A stretch of DNA of 64,000 nt from Ramlibacter sp. (GCF_029866045.1 NZ_JARXAB010000138.1:1-64000), one strand, 5' to 3'. Shown: positions 8,116 to 18,850, counted from the first letter of the stretch. Program-made: numbers and translations. The notes: generated from the sequence alone by a model not told the origin.

Positions 8116-8760
8116 ATGAACGCCACGACCTCCCCTAACCCTGCCCAAGCCCCCGGAGGCGCCCAAGAAGCCCTGGACCCGGTGCGCATCGGTATCGTCT
8201 CCGTGAGCGACCGCGCCAGCAGCGGCGTCTACCAAGACAAGGGCCTGCCCGCGCTGCAAGACTGGCTCACCCGGGCCCTGCGCAACCCGATCCAATTCGA
8301 ACCCCGGCTGATTCCCGACGAACAGGACCGCATCAGCGAGGCCCTGATAGAACTGGTGAACGCTGGCTGTTCCCTGGTGCTGACCACCGGCGGCACCGGC
8401 CCGGCCCCGCGCGACGTGACGCCCGAGGCCACGCTGGCGGTGGCCGACAAAGTGATGCCCGGGTTTGGCGAGCAAATGCGGCAGATCAGCCTGCGCTTCG
8501 TCCCGACGGCCATCCTCTCGCGCCAGGTGGCGGTGATTCGGGGCCAAAGCCTCATCATCAACCTGCCGGGGCAGCCCAAGTCCATCCAGGAAACGCTGGA
8601 GGGCCTGCGGGATGTAGAAGGCCGCAGCGAGGTGCCGGGCATCTTCGCCGCGGTGCCCTATTGCGTCGACCTGATCGGCGGGCCCTACCTGGAAACCGAT
8701 GACCGGGTCTGCGCAGCGTTTCGGCCGAAGAACGCGGTTCGCCCGCCGCGTAGCGCCTGA
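8116..8760 (+). CDS. mog: Molybdopterin adenylyltransferase
   Basis: A 214-residue MoaB/Mog protein. The MPT-binding motif TTGGTGPAPRDVTPEAT is intact at about residues 94-110, with the preceding IGIVSVSDRASSGVYQDKG strand and the later FGEQMRQISLRFVPTAILSRQ. Mog adenylylates molybdopterin, which prepares it for molybdate insertion by MoeA. It has about 20 extra N-terminal residues rich in Pro/Ala and a short C-terminal tail. It follows darP after 6 bp and converges on cysE. Confidence 0.94.
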   Translation: MNATTSPNPAQAPGGAQEALDPVRIGIVSVSDRASSGVYQDKGLPALQDWLTRALRNPIQFEPRLIPDEQDRISEALIELVNAGCSLVLTTGGTGPAPRDVTPEATLAVADKVMPGFGEQMRQISLRFVPTAILSRQVAVIRGQSLIINLPGQPKSIQETLEGLRDVEGRSEVPGIFAAVPYCVDLIGGPYLETDDRVCAAFRPKNAVRPPRSA

Positions 8761-8811
8761 TAGGGACAGAGAGGGGCGGGGGCTGCGGAGAGGGCCGCTG
8801 AAGGCGAGGCC

Positions 8812-9585
<774 letters not shown>

Positions 9586-9595
9586 GCGACCGAGT

Positions 9596-10447
9596 CTAAG
9601 GCTTGCGGCCGGGGCTCGCCTGCGGCCCGCCGGTCGCCACCGCCTGCTGCATGGCCTTGGCCACGCCACGCAGGATGTGGATTTCTTCCGCGCTGAGGCC
9701 CGCGCGGTTGAACAACTGGTTCAGGCGCGGCATCAGCTTCTTCGGCGCGGCGGGGTCCAGAAAGCCCACCTCCACCAGGGCCTGCTCCCAATGGGCCAGC
9801 AGGCCGGCCACCGCGGCAGCGTCGGCCTGAGTGGGGCTGCGCAGCGCCGCGTCCTCTGGCCCGTCAGAGACATCCGTCGCGTCGAAACCCCCGAGGGCCT
9901 GCCGCCACTCGTAGGCGATGAGTTGCACTGCCGCTGCGAGGTTGAGGGAACCGTAGCCGGGCGCGGTCGGAATGGACAGGGCCACATGGCAGCGGTAGAC
10001 GTCGGCATTGGCCATGCCAAAGCGCTCGGATCCGAACAGAAAGGCGACACCGGCGGGGATGGTGCCGGAGGACCCGTCATCGGGACCGGCATTGGGCCCA
10101 GGACCGGGTCCGGGATCGGCATCACCCGCGCGCCAGCGGGCCGCCAGCCCGGCCAGGTGCACCCGTGGCGCCTCGGTGGGCGGACCGAAGTCGCGCGGGG
10201 TCATGGCGGTGGCACACAGGTGGGAAACGCCGACCAGCGCCTCGTCCAGGGTCGCGACGATGCGGGCCCGGGCCAGCACGTCGGTCGCGCCGCTGGCGCG
10301 CTGCACGGTCTCTTCTCGGGCGAGAACGTCGGGCCAGCGGGGCCTGACCAGCACCAGGTCGTCAAAGCCCATGACCTTGAGGGCGCGGGCTGCTGCGCCC
10401 ACATTGCCGGCGTGGCTGGTTTCGATGAGGATGAACCGTGTCTTCAA
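9596..10447 (-). CDS. trmJ: tRNA (cytidine/uridine-2'-O-)-methyltransferase TrmJ
   Basis: A SPOUT-class RNA methyltransferase of about 283 residues. The trefoil-knot motifs are clear: [18 protein letters not shown] and [15 protein letters not shown]. The N-terminus [21 protein letters not shown] is the TrmJ substrate-binding region. TrmJ methylates the 2'-OH of nucleotide 32 in several tRNAs. The family normally begins MKTRF, which here falls on a TTG at 10445-10447; ATG starts further upstream (to 10591) would add a Pro/Arg-rich extension not seen in the family and would enter the suhB promoter region. A Gly/Pro repeat ([11 protein letters not shown]) near residue 135 is an odd loop insertion. 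Confidence 0.88.
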   Translation of the reverse strand: MKTRFILIETSHAGNVGAAARALKVMGFDDLVLVRPRWPDVLAREETVQRASGATDVLARARIVATLDEALVGVSHLCATAMTPRDFGPPTEAPRVHLAGLAARWRAGDADPGPGPGPNAGPDDGSSGTIPAGVAFLFGSERFGMANADVYRCHVALSIPTAPGYGSLNLAAAVQLIAYEWRQALGGFDATDVSDGPEDAALRSPTQADAAAVAGLLAHWEQALVEVGFLDPAAPKKLMPRLNQLFNRAGLSAEEIHILRGVAKAMQQAVATGGPQASPGRKP

Positions 10448-10630
10448 CGACGATCTCGGCAGGGGCTGAGGGGGGCGACAGGGCGCAGGCAAGGCGAGGC
10501 CGAAGCGGGACGCCCGGAAAGTACAATGACCGATTGTCGCCGCCCGCATCGTCGGGTGGCCCGACCGTGCTGCCAGCCCCGCTGCCGGCACGTCCCGCCC
10601 GGGTTCGGGCGTGCTCCTTCCTTAACACCG

Positions 10631-11524
10631 ATGTCGTCCAACCTGCACCCCATGCTCAACGTGGCCATCAAGGCCGCCCGCGCCGCTGGCTCAATCATCA
10701 ACCGGGCCGCGCTCGATGTGGAATCCGTGCGCATCTCGCAAAAGCAGGTGAACGACTTCGTGACCGAGGTGGACCATGCCAGCGAGCAGGCCATCATCGA
10801 TATCCTGCTCACTGCCTACCCCGACCACGCGATCTGGGCCGAGGAGTCGGGCAAGACCCAAGGTCGCCAAGGCTCCGACCATGTCTGGATCATCGACCCG
10901 CTGGACGGCACTACGAACTTCATCCATGGCTTCCCCGTCTATTGCGTGAGCATCGCCCTGGCGGTGCGCGGCAAAGTAGAACAGGCGGTGGTCTACGACC
11001 CGTCACGCAACGACCTTTTCTCCGCCACCCGCGGGCGAGGTGCCACACTCAACGACCGGCGCCTGCGGGTCAGCAAACGCACCGATCTGCACCAGTGCCT
11101 GGTCTCCACCGGTTTTCCGTACCGCAAGGGCGACCCGATCGAGGACTACCTGCGCCTCATGGGCGAGGTAATGCAGCGCACCGCTGGCCTGCGGCGCCCG
11201 GGCGCCGCCGCCCTCGACCTGGCCTATGTGGCAGCCGGCTTCACCGACGCCTTCTTCGAACTGGGACTGGCGCCCTGGGATGTGGCCGCCGGCTCGCTGC
11301 TGGTGCAGGAAGCCGGTGGCCTGGTGGGCAACTTCACCGGCGAAGCCGACTTCCTCGAGCAGCGCGAGTGCCTGGCCGGCAACCCACGCATCTACGCGCA
11401 GATGGTCCCGCTTTTGCATTCGTACAGCAAATTCGCCAGCGCCGGCGAGAAGGCCCAGGTGCGGGGGGCACGCGAGCGCGTCACGCTCACCCAGGGCAGT
11501 GAGCCCGGAGCTGCCCCCCTCTGA
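10631..11524 (+). CDS. suhB: Inositol monophosphatase family protein SuhB
   Basis: A 297-residue Mg2+-dependent phosphatase. The metal-binding motifs are complete: [23 protein letters not shown] and the C-terminal [18 protein letters not shown]. SuhB hydrolyses inositol-1-phosphate in vitro, and in E. coli it also serves as a structural factor of the rRNA antitermination complex. The N-terminal [20 protein letters not shown] matches betaproteobacterial SuhB. It is divergent from trmJ with 183 bp between starts. The C-terminus ends six bases before the end of the next, convergent gene. Confidence 0.95.
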   Translation: MSSNLHPMLNVAIKAARAAGSIINRAALDVESVRISQKQVNDFVTEVDHASEQAIIDILLTAYPDHAIWAEESGKTQGRQGSDHVWIIDPLDGTTNFIHGFPVYCVSIALAVRGKVEQAVVYDPSRNDLFSATRGRGATLNDRRLRVSKRTDLHQCLVSTGFPYRKGDPIEDYLRLMGEVMQRTAGLRRPGAAALDLAYVAAGFTDAFFELGLAPWDVAAGSLLVQEAGGLVGNFTGEADFLEQRECLAGNPRIYAQMVPLLHSYSKFASAGEKAQVRGARERVTLTQGSEPGAAPL

Positions 11525-11530
11525 AGGGGC

Positions 11531-12628
11531 TCAGACCAGGGCGGCGATCGCCTGGCCGAGGGCCGTCGTGCCGGCCTGCCCACCCAGGTCGGGCGTGAGG
11601 TGTCCCGAGGCCGGGCCGGCGCGCAGCACCGCCTCGATGGCGCGCACGATGTCGTCATGCGCTGCGCGGCCCGCGCCCTCGTCCCCCGTGAGGAAGTCCA
11701 ACATCATCGCCGCCGACCAGACCATGGCAATCGGGTTGGCGATGTTCTTGCCGTAAATGTCGGGCGCTGAGCCATGCACCGGCTCGAACAGTGACGGGAA
11801 CTTGCGCTCCGGATTGAGGTTGGCCGAAGGCGCCAGGCCAATGGTGCCGGCGGTCGCCGGGCCCAGGTCGGAGAGGATGTCACCGAACAAGTTGGTCGCC
11901 ACGACAACGTCGAAGCGCTGCGGCTGCAGCACGAAGCGTGCGGTGAGGATGTCGATGTGCTGCTTGTCTACCTGCACCTGCGGGTAGCCGGCGGCCACTG
12001 CGTCGGCACGGCCGTCCCACCAGGGCATGCTGATGGCGATGCCGTTGCTTTTGGTGGCCACGGTGAGGTGCTTGCGCTTGCGGCTGGCAGCCAGTTCGAA
12101 TGCGTACTTCAGCACCCGGTCGGCACCAAAGCGGCTGTAAATCGACTCCTGGATCACGATCTCGCGCTCAGTGCCGGGGTACATCACACCGCCGACGTTG
12201 GTGTACTCGCCCTCGGTGTTCTCGCGCACGATGAGGTAGTCGAGGTCGCCCGGCTTGCGCCCGGCCAGGGGACAGGGCACGCCCTCGAAAAGTCGTACCG
12301 GACGCAGGTTGATGTACTGGTCAAACTCGCGGCGGAACTTGAGCAGGCTGCCCCAGAGGGATACGTTGTCCGGCACCGTGGCCGGCCAGCCGACTGCGCC
12401 AAAGAGAATCGCGTCCATACCCTGGAGTTGCTGCTTCCAGTCGGGGGGCATCATCTCGCCATGCTGGGCAAAGTAATCACAGCTGGCCCAGTCGATGTGG
12501 GTGAGGCTCAGGGAAATGCCGTGCTTGCGGGCGGCGACGTCCATCACCCGAAGGCCCTCGGGCATGACTTCCTTGCCGATGCCGTCTCCGGGAATGACGG
12601 CGATGTTGTATGTCTGGGTCATGCCCAA
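11531..12628 (-). CDS. Tartrate dehydrogenase / D-malate dehydrogenase (decarboxylating)
   Basis: A 365-residue member of the isocitrate/isopropylmalate dehydrogenase family. Visible are the N-terminal IAVIPGDGIGKEVMPEG, the substrate loop FDQYINLRPVRL, IVRENTEGEYTNVGG, and the cofactor motif EPVHGSAPDIYGKNIANP. The ENTEGEYTNVGG and WASCDYFAQHGEMMP blocks point to the TtuC/DmlA subgroup, which oxidises tartrate, D-malate or related 2-hydroxyacids with NAD+, rather than LeuB. It is divergent from the alcohol dehydrogenase gene with 77 bp between. Which substrate is used cannot be told from sequence. Confidence 0.9.
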   Translation of the reverse strand: MGMTQTYNIAVIPGDGIGKEVMPEGLRVMDVAARKHGISLSLTHIDWASCDYFAQHGEMMPPDWKQQLQGMDAILFGAVGWPATVPDNVSLWGSLLKFRREFDQYINLRPVRLFEGVPCPLAGRKPGDLDYLIVRENTEGEYTNVGGVMYPGTEREIVIQESIYSRFGADRVLKYAFELAASRKRKHLTVATKSNGIAISMPWWDGRADAVAAGYPQVQVDKQHIDILTARFVLQPQRFDVVVATNLFGDILSDLGPATAGTIGLAPSANLNPERKFPSLFEPVHGSAPDIYGKNIANPIAMVWSAAMMLDFLTGDEGAGRAAHDDIVRAIEAVLRAGPASGHLTPDLGGQAGTTALGQAIAALV

Positions 12629-12705
12629 TATGGTACCGAGGTGACTCGGGGGGCTTGGCTAGCCTGCTAAATTGACCACTGTTTAGCCCCAGGCCCCCCC
12701 ATCCC

Positions 12706-13770
12706 ATGACCATTGCCGTCAAAAGCTACGCTGCCACCTCACCCACAAGCCCCCTGGGCCTGTTTCACTTCGTACGCCGCGATCCGCGACCTGAAGACGT
12801 CGTGATTGAAATCCTTTATGCGGGGGTGTGCCACACCGACCTGCATGTGGCCCGCAATGACTGGGGCTGGAGCCAGTACCCGGTGGTGCCGGGCCACGAG
12901 ATCATCGGCCGGGTCACTGCTGTTGGCGACAAAGTGACCCGGGTGAAAGTTGGCGACCGGGTTGGCGTGGGCTGCATGGTCGACGCTTGCCGCGACTGCG
13001 GTGCCTGCCGCAAGGGCTGGGAGCAGTATTGCGAGAAGGGTTCCACCTCCACATACGGCAGCAAGGACCGGGTGGATGGCACACCGACCCAAGGCGGCTA
13101 CTCGGAGCAGATCGTGGTCACCCAGGACTTCGTGCTCGAGCTGCCCGGCAAGCTGGACCTGGCTGGTGCTGCGCCCCTGCTTTGCGCGGGCGTGACGATG
13201 TGGTCACCGCTGCGGCACTGGAAGGTGGCCCCGGGCAGCCGTGTGGGCATCGTCGGCCTGGGGGGGCTGGGTCATATGGGACTCAAGCTTGCCAAGGCCC
13301 TGGGCGCCGAGGTCACCCTGTTCTCCCGTTCTCCAGGCAAGGAGGAGGACGCCAGGCGACTGGGTGCCGACCGGGTGGTGATCTCCGCCGACAAGGCGCA
13401 GATGAAGTCGGTCGCAGGCCGCTTCGACCTGATCATCGACACCGTGCCCTACGAGCACGACCTCAACCCCTACATCCCGGCCCTGGCCACCGGCGGCACG
13501 CTGGTGCTGGTGGGCTACCTGGGCCCGCTGCAGCAGACGCCGGTGCGGACCAGCGGGATGGTGGTGGGTCGCAAGGCGATCGCCGGCTCGCTGATCGGCG
13601 GCATTGCAGAAACCCAGGAAATGCTCGAGTTCTGCGCCGACAAGGGCATCAGCGCCGACATCGAGATGATCAATATGCAGCAGATCAACGAGTCCTATGA
13701 GCGCATGCTCAAGTCGGACGTGAAGTACCGCTTCGTGATCGACATCGCCTCGCTCCGGGCGCAGGCATGA
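12706..13770 (+). CDS. Zinc-dependent NAD(P) alcohol dehydrogenase (cinnamyl-alcohol/YahK type)
   Basis: A 354-residue medium-chain dehydrogenase. Catalytic zinc ligands are in GVCHTD and PGHEIIGRV; the structural zinc lobe has four cysteines in CRDCGACRKGWEQYC; the Rossmann motif is GLGGLGHMG. This set places it with the YahK/AdhC and cinnamyl-alcohol dehydrogenase group, broad-range aldehyde reductases that usually prefer NADPH. Its stop overlaps the start of the next gene by four bases (ATGA), so the serine hydrolase is translationally coupled to it. Confidence 0.93.
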   Translation: MTIAVKSYAATSPTSPLGLFHFVRRDPRPEDVVIEILYAGVCHTDLHVARNDWGWSQYPVVPGHEIIGRVTAVGDKVTRVKVGDRVGVGCMVDACRDCGACRKGWEQYCEKGSTSTYGSKDRVDGTPTQGGYSEQIVVTQDFVLELPGKLDLAGAAPLLCAGVTMWSPLRHWKVAPGSRVGIVGLGGLGHMGLKLAKALGAEVTLFSRSPGKEEDARRLGADRVVISADKAQMKSVAGRFDLIIDTVPYEHDLNPYIPALATGGTLVLVGYLGPLQQTPVRTSGMVVGRKAIAGSLIGGIAETQEMLEFCADKGISADIEMINMQQINESYERMLKSDVKYRFVIDIASLRAQA

Positions 13771-15026
13771 ACACTGGAATGGGCAAAATGACAATCAAGA
13801 AAATCACCCTGGGCGTCTTGGCCAGCGTCCTCCTCGCTGGCACCGCTTTCTGGTTCAGCCTGGACAAAGAGACCCGCGGCCTGCTGGCGACCGTGCCCAC
13901 CAACCGCGACCTGCTGTTCTGGAGCACGCCACAGCGCGACGCCGCTTTCCGAGCGTTGGACCGCATTCCGCTGCTGGCCAAAGCCCGGGCCATACCCGCT
14001 GGAACACAGCCCCGCGCCCTGCCTCCGGGCCCATCACTGACGCTGCCCCTGGATCTGGATGCCTTCCTGGCCAGCCAGCGCAGTGCCGGACTCGTCATCT
14101 TGCAGGGCGGCCAGGTGCGCCTGGAGCGCTACGGCCTGGACTTCGACGCCGAGGGCCGCTGGACCAGCTTCTCGGTGGCCAAGTCGGTGACCTCGCTGCT
14201 GGTGGGCGCGGCGGTCAAAGACGGCTTCATCCGCAGCATGGACGACAAGGTGAGCGAATACCTGCCGCAGATGAAGGGCTCAGCCTACGACGAGGTGAGC
14301 ATCCGCCAGCTGGTCACCATGACCTCGGGTGTGCGGTGGACCGAGGACTACGGCGACCCCCAATCCGACGTCGCTCGCTTCAACAACCATGTCCCCGAGC
14401 CGGGCGTGGACGCGCTGGTGAGCTATTTGCGAAAGCTGCCGCGCCAGGCGCCAGCGGGCAGCCGCTTCCACTACAGCACCGGCGAGACCAATCTGGTGGG
14501 GCTGCTGGTGGCCACCGCCACCAGCAAGCCGCTGGCGACCTACCTCTCCGAGAAGATCTGGGTGCCTGCCGGCATGGGCCAGCAGGCGACCTGGATCTTG
14601 AACAAGACCGGCCAGGAAATCGGCGGCTGCTGCATCCAGGCCGCGGTCCGCGACTACGCGCGCATCGGCCAGTTCATCCTCGAAGGTGCTCGCGTCAACG
14701 GTCAGGCCATCGTGCCCGAGGGCTGGTTGCAGGAGGCCACGCGCCAGCAGGTCAGCACCAACCGGCCTGACCAAGGCTACGGCTATATGTGGTGGATCTA
14801 CCCGGACGGCAGCTTTGCTGCGCGCGGCATCTTCGGGCAGGGCCTGTTCATCGACCCCAAGCGCCAGCTGGTGATTGCTTCCAACGGCAACTGGCCCAAG
14901 GCCGCCAGCGATCCAGAGGCGATGGCCGCGCGCGATGCCTTCTACCGCGCGGTACAGGCGGCGGTGGATGCGCCAGCGGGCACGTCGGGCCAGCCGGGCC
15001 AGCCAGCCGCGCCGCTCAGTCGCTGA
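13767..15026 (+). CDS. Serine hydrolase, beta-lactamase class C family
   Basis: A 419-residue protein with an N-terminal hydrophobic segment (about residues 12-31, LGVLASVLLAGTAFWFS) that is a signal anchor. The nucleophile motif S-V-A-K is at residues 136-139, the second motif is YSTGETN near 233, and a GRW-like block lies near residue 355. Family members include esterases, D-aminopeptidases and 6-aminohexanoate-dimer hydrolase-like enzymes; the MTSGVRWTEDYGDPQSD block resembles the last group. It overlaps the alcohol dehydrogenase gene by four bases and runs 11 bases into the convergent pirin gene. Confidence 0.88.
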   Translation: MNTGMGKMTIKKITLGVLASVLLAGTAFWFSLDKETRGLLATVPTNRDLLFWSTPQRDAAFRALDRIPLLAKARAIPAGTQPRALPPGPSLTLPLDLDAFLASQRSAGLVILQGGQVRLERYGLDFDAEGRWTSFSVAKSVTSLLVGAAVKDGFIRSMDDKVSEYLPQMKGSAYDEVSIRQLVTMTSGVRWTEDYGDPQSDVARFNNHVPEPGVDALVSYLRKLPRQAPAGSRFHYSTGETNLVGLLVATATSKPLATYLSEKIWVPAGMGQQATWILNKTGQEIGGCCIQAAVRDYARIGQFILEGARVNGQAIVPEGWLQEATRQQVSTNRPDQGYGYMWWIYPDGSFAARGIFGQGLFIDPKRQLVIASNGNWPKAASDPEAMAARDAFYRAVQAAVDAPAGTSGQPGQPAAPLSR

Positions 15027-16077
15027 CCGCCACGCTGGCGGGGCCGCGCCGCTCCTCGCTGCCATCCGCATGGCGGGCAAAGCGGCCGGGGTCAGGGCCG
15101 TGCACCGGCGCCATGTCGCCCCAGGGCCAGCCACCGAACTGAGTGCTGCGGTAGTCGGCAAAGGCCTGGCGCACCTCGGCCTCGGTGTTCATCACGAAGG
15201 GGCCGTACTGCACCACCGGCTCGCCGATGGGGCGGCCTTGCAGCAGCAGGAACTCGGCCGGTTTGTCGCCCTCGTTGACAAGTTCAACCGCTGCGCCGGC
15301 GTCCAGCACCAGCGCGGCATGGTCCGATTGCAGGTGGCCTCCGACTCGCACCGGGCTGCCAGCGAAGAAGTAGAGGCAGCGGCGCGTGCCGCTGGCAGCG
15401 CCTGCGGCTGGTGGCAGCGTCCAGCGCGCGCCAGGGTCCAGACGCAGCGTCCAGATGGCGATGTCGGCTTCCGGCTGGCTGGCCCAGGAATCGGGCGGCG
15501 GCGCCAGCGGTGTGGTGGCAGGCTGCCCGGGCACCGCACCGGCCACGCACACCAGTTCGGTCTGCGGTCCACCGGCATCACCCAAACGCAGGCGGGGAAT
15601 GTCTTCGCCCCAGAACATGGTGAAGTGCGGCGGCGCGAATTTGCGGCGCGCGGGCAGGTTCAGCCAAATCTGGAACAGCTCGAGCGGGTTGGGCCCGGCG
15701 GTATCGAGCAGAGGAAACATCTCGGCATGCACCACGCCGGCGCCGGCGGTCAGCCACTGGGTATCACCGCCGCCATAACGGGCGGCCGCGCCGAGGGAAT
15801 CTGAGTGATCCACCAGGCCGCGGCGGACCACGGTCACCGTCTCGAAGCCGCGGTGCGGGTGGCCCGGAAAGCCAGGCACCTCTTGCCCGTGGTACATCCG
15901 CCAACCGTCGGCATTTTGAAAATCTTGTCCGATGGCGTGACCTGCCAGCGAGGCCGCAGGACCGAAGCGGCCATTGGCCTTGGGATAGGGGTCGTCGTGG
16001 TAGACGCAAAACAGGAAGGGATCGAAGGTGACCCAGGGAAAGCCCAGGGGCAGAACTTCAAGAATGGGGCCGTGCAT
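15016..16077 (-). CDS. Pirin family protein
   Basis: A bicupin protein of 353 residues. The N-terminal cupin has the pirin metal block HPHRGFETVT followed by GDTQWLTAGAGVVHAEM, which together give the His/Glu metal ligands; the C-terminal domain is cupin-like (FLLLQGRPIGEPVVQYGPFVMNT). Pirins are non-haem iron proteins; some have quercetinase activity, others bind regulators. I take the start at 16077 (MHGPILEVL) because AGGAG lies seven bases before it; ATGs 21-30 bases further upstream lack one. It converges on and slightly overlaps the serine hydrolase gene. Confidence 0.9.
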   Translation of the reverse strand: MHGPILEVLPLGFPWVTFDPFLFCVYHDDPYPKANGRFGPAASLAGHAIGQDFQNADGWRMYHGQEVPGFPGHPHRGFETVTVVRRGLVDHSDSLGAAARYGGGDTQWLTAGAGVVHAEMFPLLDTAGPNPLELFQIWLNLPARRKFAPPHFTMFWGEDIPRLRLGDAGGPQTELVCVAGAVPGQPATTPLAPPPDSWASQPEADIAIWTLRLDPGARWTLPPAAGAASGTRRCLYFFAGSPVRVGGHLQSDHAALVLDAGAAVELVNEGDKPAEFLLLQGRPIGEPVVQYGPFVMNTEAEVRQAFADYRSTQFGGWPWGDMAPVHGPDPGRFARHADGSEERRGPASVAVSD

Positions 16078-16227
16078 CAGAAACTCCTGTTCGATCATCA
16101 TGGGCAAAGTAGCCGATGCTTCCTGGCCAGATGGACGCGTCTCAAATCGGCGCTGTCGGGGGGAACTTTACACGAGCGAAACATGATGGACATCCAGATA
16201 AAAAAGCGTCGCTTACGATAGAAGTCC

Positions 16228-17595
16228 ATGCGAACACCCCCTCTTGCAAGCCATCGATTTGGCCTGGGCGCAAGGCCCGACGAACGGGTCCCGTCCGATC
16301 CTCGCCAGTGGCTTCTGGCGCAGCTCGATGCGCAGACCACCCGTCCCCCGCCCTGGCAAAAGCTGCCGAGCACTGCGGCCTTGACTGGCGTTTGGCTCGA
16401 CCAGCAACGCGCGGTGCGGCAGGCCCCTGAAGGCCAGCGCGCGGGCATTCGCGAGGCCTACCTGCGCCGCAGCCGTGGTGACTACCTCGCATCCATCGGC
16501 GCACGGGTGGATAGCGCGCTGCAGACGCAGACGCCCTTCGTCGAGCATCTGGTTCACTTCTGGGCCAACCACTTCGCTGTCTCGGTCGACAAGCTGCTGG
16601 TGATCGGGCTGGCGGGCGCCTTCGAGGCCGATGCAATCCGGCCCCATGTGACGGGACGCTTCGAAGACATGCTGGTGGCGGTCGCCAAGCACCCGGCCAT
16701 GCTCCTCTACCTGGATCAGGCGCAGTCCATTGGCCCCAACAGCCAGGTGGGTAGCCGAAGCCAGGCCAGGTTGCAGCGCGCACGCGGCCTCAATGAGAAC
16801 CTGGCCAGAGAAATTCTGGAACTGCACACACTGGGCGTCAAAGGTGGCTACCAGCAGGACGATGTGACAGAGCTCGCTCGCGCGCTCACAGGTTGGACCT
16901 TGCCAGATGACCGGCCTGATGCCGGCGCCCCAGGCTCAAGCTCCCGCTTTGTCGCTGCACTGCACGAGCCTGGGGCGCGGCGTGTCACAGGCCGCCTTTA
17001 TCCGGAGGCAGGCGAGGAGCAAGCCTTGGCCATCCTGCGTGACCTGGCGGCCGCCCCTGCCACTGCGCGGCACATCGCCACCAAGCTGGCGCGGCATTTT
17101 GTCGCCGACGAGCCGCCGCCGGATCTGGTGCAGCGCCTGGAAGACGCGTTCCTGCGAAGCGGCGGACACCTGCCGACCGTCTACCGCGCGCTGGTGACCG
17201 CCGACCCGGCGTGGGACCCGCAATTTACGAAGTTCAGAACACCTTGGGAGTGGGCGATCGCCAGCCTGCGCGCACTGGACACGCAAGCTCTGGCGCCCAC
17301 ACAGGCGAGCAGCCTCATGACGCAGCTCGGTCAACCGGTCTGGCGGCCCGGATCGCCCGCGGGCTTTGGCGACACCGCAGCAAGCTGGGCCGCACCCGAT
17401 GCGCTGTTGCGTCGTGTCGAGGCGAGCCAACGCCTGGCCAGACAGGCTGGCGCAAACGTGGACGCCCGGGCTCTCGGTGCGCGGATCTTGCCTGGTGCGA
17501 TGGGCGAGGCGACAGACCGCTCGATTTCGCTGGCCGAGAGCGGCGAACAAGCCCTCACGCTGCTGCTGGTGTCACCCGAATTTCTGCGGAGGTAG
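16228..17595 (+). CDS. DUF1800 domain-containing protein
   Basis: A 455-residue protein of the DUF1800 family. Recognisable blocks are RFGLGARPDE near the N-terminus, HLVHFWANHFAVS, MLLYLDQAQSIGPNS, GLNENLAREILELHTLGV and DVTELARALTGWTL. The family is almost always encoded next to DUF1501 proteins, as here, and is found in periplasmic or secreted contexts of unknown function. No signal peptide is seen in this copy, although DUF1800 proteins often lack one. The downstream gene starts two bases after the stop, with its GGAGGTAG ribosome site inside the end of this gene. Confidence 0.9.
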   Translation: MRTPPLASHRFGLGARPDERVPSDPRQWLLAQLDAQTTRPPPWQKLPSTAALTGVWLDQQRAVRQAPEGQRAGIREAYLRRSRGDYLASIGARVDSALQTQTPFVEHLVHFWANHFAVSVDKLLVIGLAGAFEADAIRPHVTGRFEDMLVAVAKHPAMLLYLDQAQSIGPNSQVGSRSQARLQRARGLNENLAREILELHTLGVKGGYQQDDVTELARALTGWTLPDDRPDAGAPGSSSRFVAALHEPGARRVTGRLYPEAGEEQALAILRDLAAAPATARHIATKLARHFVADEPPPDLVQRLEDAFLRSGGHLPTVYRALVTADPAWDPQFTKFRTPWEWAIASLRALDTQALAPTQASSLMTQLGQPVWRPGSPAGFGDTAASWAAPDALLRRVEASQRLARQAGANVDARALGARILPGAMGEATDRSISLAESGEQALTLLLVSPEFLRR

Positions 17596-17597
17596 AA

Positions 17598-18743
17598 ATG
17601 CCCCTTCAAAGACGAAGCTTCCTCGGAGCCGCAGGGCTACTCGCATCGCCCCGGGTTCTTTTCGCCCGCGCGCTGACCGAACGCCGATTCATCTTCATCA
17701 TCCAACGCGGCGCAGCCGACGGACTGCACACCGTGGTGCCGTATGCAGACCCGGCCTACGCGCGGCATCGAGGCGCGCTTGCAGTCAATACCACCAGTGC
17801 CCTCAAGCTCGATGGCAGCTTTGCGCTGCATCCCGCCCTGGGCGAGCTATTTCGCCTCTACCAACAGGGCGAAGCCAACTTTTTCCACGCCGTGGCATCT
17901 CCCTACAGGGAGCGCTCCCACTTCGACGGCCAAAACGTGCTCGAGAGCGGAGGTACCGCCCCCTACCAGCTGCGCGATGGCTGGCTCAATCGACTGACCG
18001 CACTGCTGACCCTGCCCGGCAAGGCAGCGATTGCCTTTTCCCCGGCGATCCCCATGGCGATGCGCGGCACCTTGGAGGTCGCGACCTATGCGCCCTCTGC
18101 CCTGCCTCCCGCCAACGATGACTTGATGATGCGAGTCGCCCAGTTGTACGCTGGTGACGCGCAGCTCAATCCGATCTGGAACTCGGCCCTCGAAACCCGC
18201 GGCATGGCCGGCGGCTCCCGAGCGGCAGCGGGGCGATCCGACTCGGCTGCGATGGGCCGCATGGCAGCGAGCTTCCTGGCCCGCCAAGACGGCCCCAGGC
18301 TGGCGATGATCGAAACCGAGGGCTGGGACACACACAGCGCACAGGCCGGCCGACTGGCCCTGCGCCTACAGGCCCTCGACAGCCTCATCGCGGGCTTGCG
18401 CGAGGGCATGGGGCCGGCATGGTCGGAAACAGTCGTCCTGGTGGCCACCGAGTTCGGCCGGACCGTCGCTGTCAATGGCACCGGGGGCACAGACCACGGC
18501 ACGGGGTCTGCAGCCATGCTGGTCGGCGGCGCTGTGCGCGGCGGCCGGATGATCGCCGACTGGCCCGGTTTGGCAGCAGCGAACCTGTTCGAGGGCCGCG
18601 ACCTGCGACCCACACTGTCACTCGACGCGCTCATCGCACAAACCTGTGCCGAGACTTTTGGTCTGGACCCCGATCGGGTCGCGCAGGTGCTTTCGCCGGG
18701 CAACCCACGGCGCCCACCTTTACCGGGCTTGCTGCGCTCCTGA
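17598..18743 (+). CDS. DUF1501 domain-containing protein
   Basis: A 381-residue sulfatase/alkaline-phosphatase-like (DUF1501) protein. It begins MPLQRRSFLGAAGLLASP, a twin-arginine signal (RRSFLG), so it is probably exported folded. Core blocks are IQRGAADGLHTVVPYADPAY, SHFDGQNVLESG, MIETEGWDTHSAQ, VLVATEFGRTVAVNGTGGTDHGTGSAAMLVGG and PTLSLDALIAQ. The family carries metal-binding residues of alkaline-phosphatase type but its reaction is unknown. The DUF1800/DUF1501 pair is a conserved operon across bacteria. The start is fixed by GGAGGTAG overlapping the preceding stop. Confidence 0.92.
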   Translation: MPLQRRSFLGAAGLLASPRVLFARALTERRFIFIIQRGAADGLHTVVPYADPAYARHRGALAVNTTSALKLDGSFALHPALGELFRLYQQGEANFFHAVASPYRERSHFDGQNVLESGGTAPYQLRDGWLNRLTALLTLPGKAAIAFSPAIPMAMRGTLEVATYAPSALPPANDDLMMRVAQLYAGDAQLNPIWNSALETRGMAGGSRAAAGRSDSAAMGRMAASFLARQDGPRLAMIETEGWDTHSAQAGRLALRLQALDSLIAGLREGMGPAWSETVVLVATEFGRTVAVNGTGGTDHGTGSAAMLVGGAVRGGRMIADWPGLAAANLFEGRDLRPTLSLDALIAQTCAETFGLDPDRVAQVLSPGNPRRPPLPGLLRS

Positions 18744-18850
18744 GCGCCGGATATCACCGGGACGGCCCTGCGCCGTCCTGGGCTTTGCAGTCGCCATCAG
18801 CGCACCGGTAAGATGGCCCGGGTTCCGGTCACGGGCCAGGGAGAGCCGAG

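Noticed and set aside
12648-12700. G-run and C-run flanking the divergent region before the alcohol dehydrogenase gene
   Set aside because: The arms pair only imperfectly and sit 40 bases apart; not convincing as a terminator or operator.
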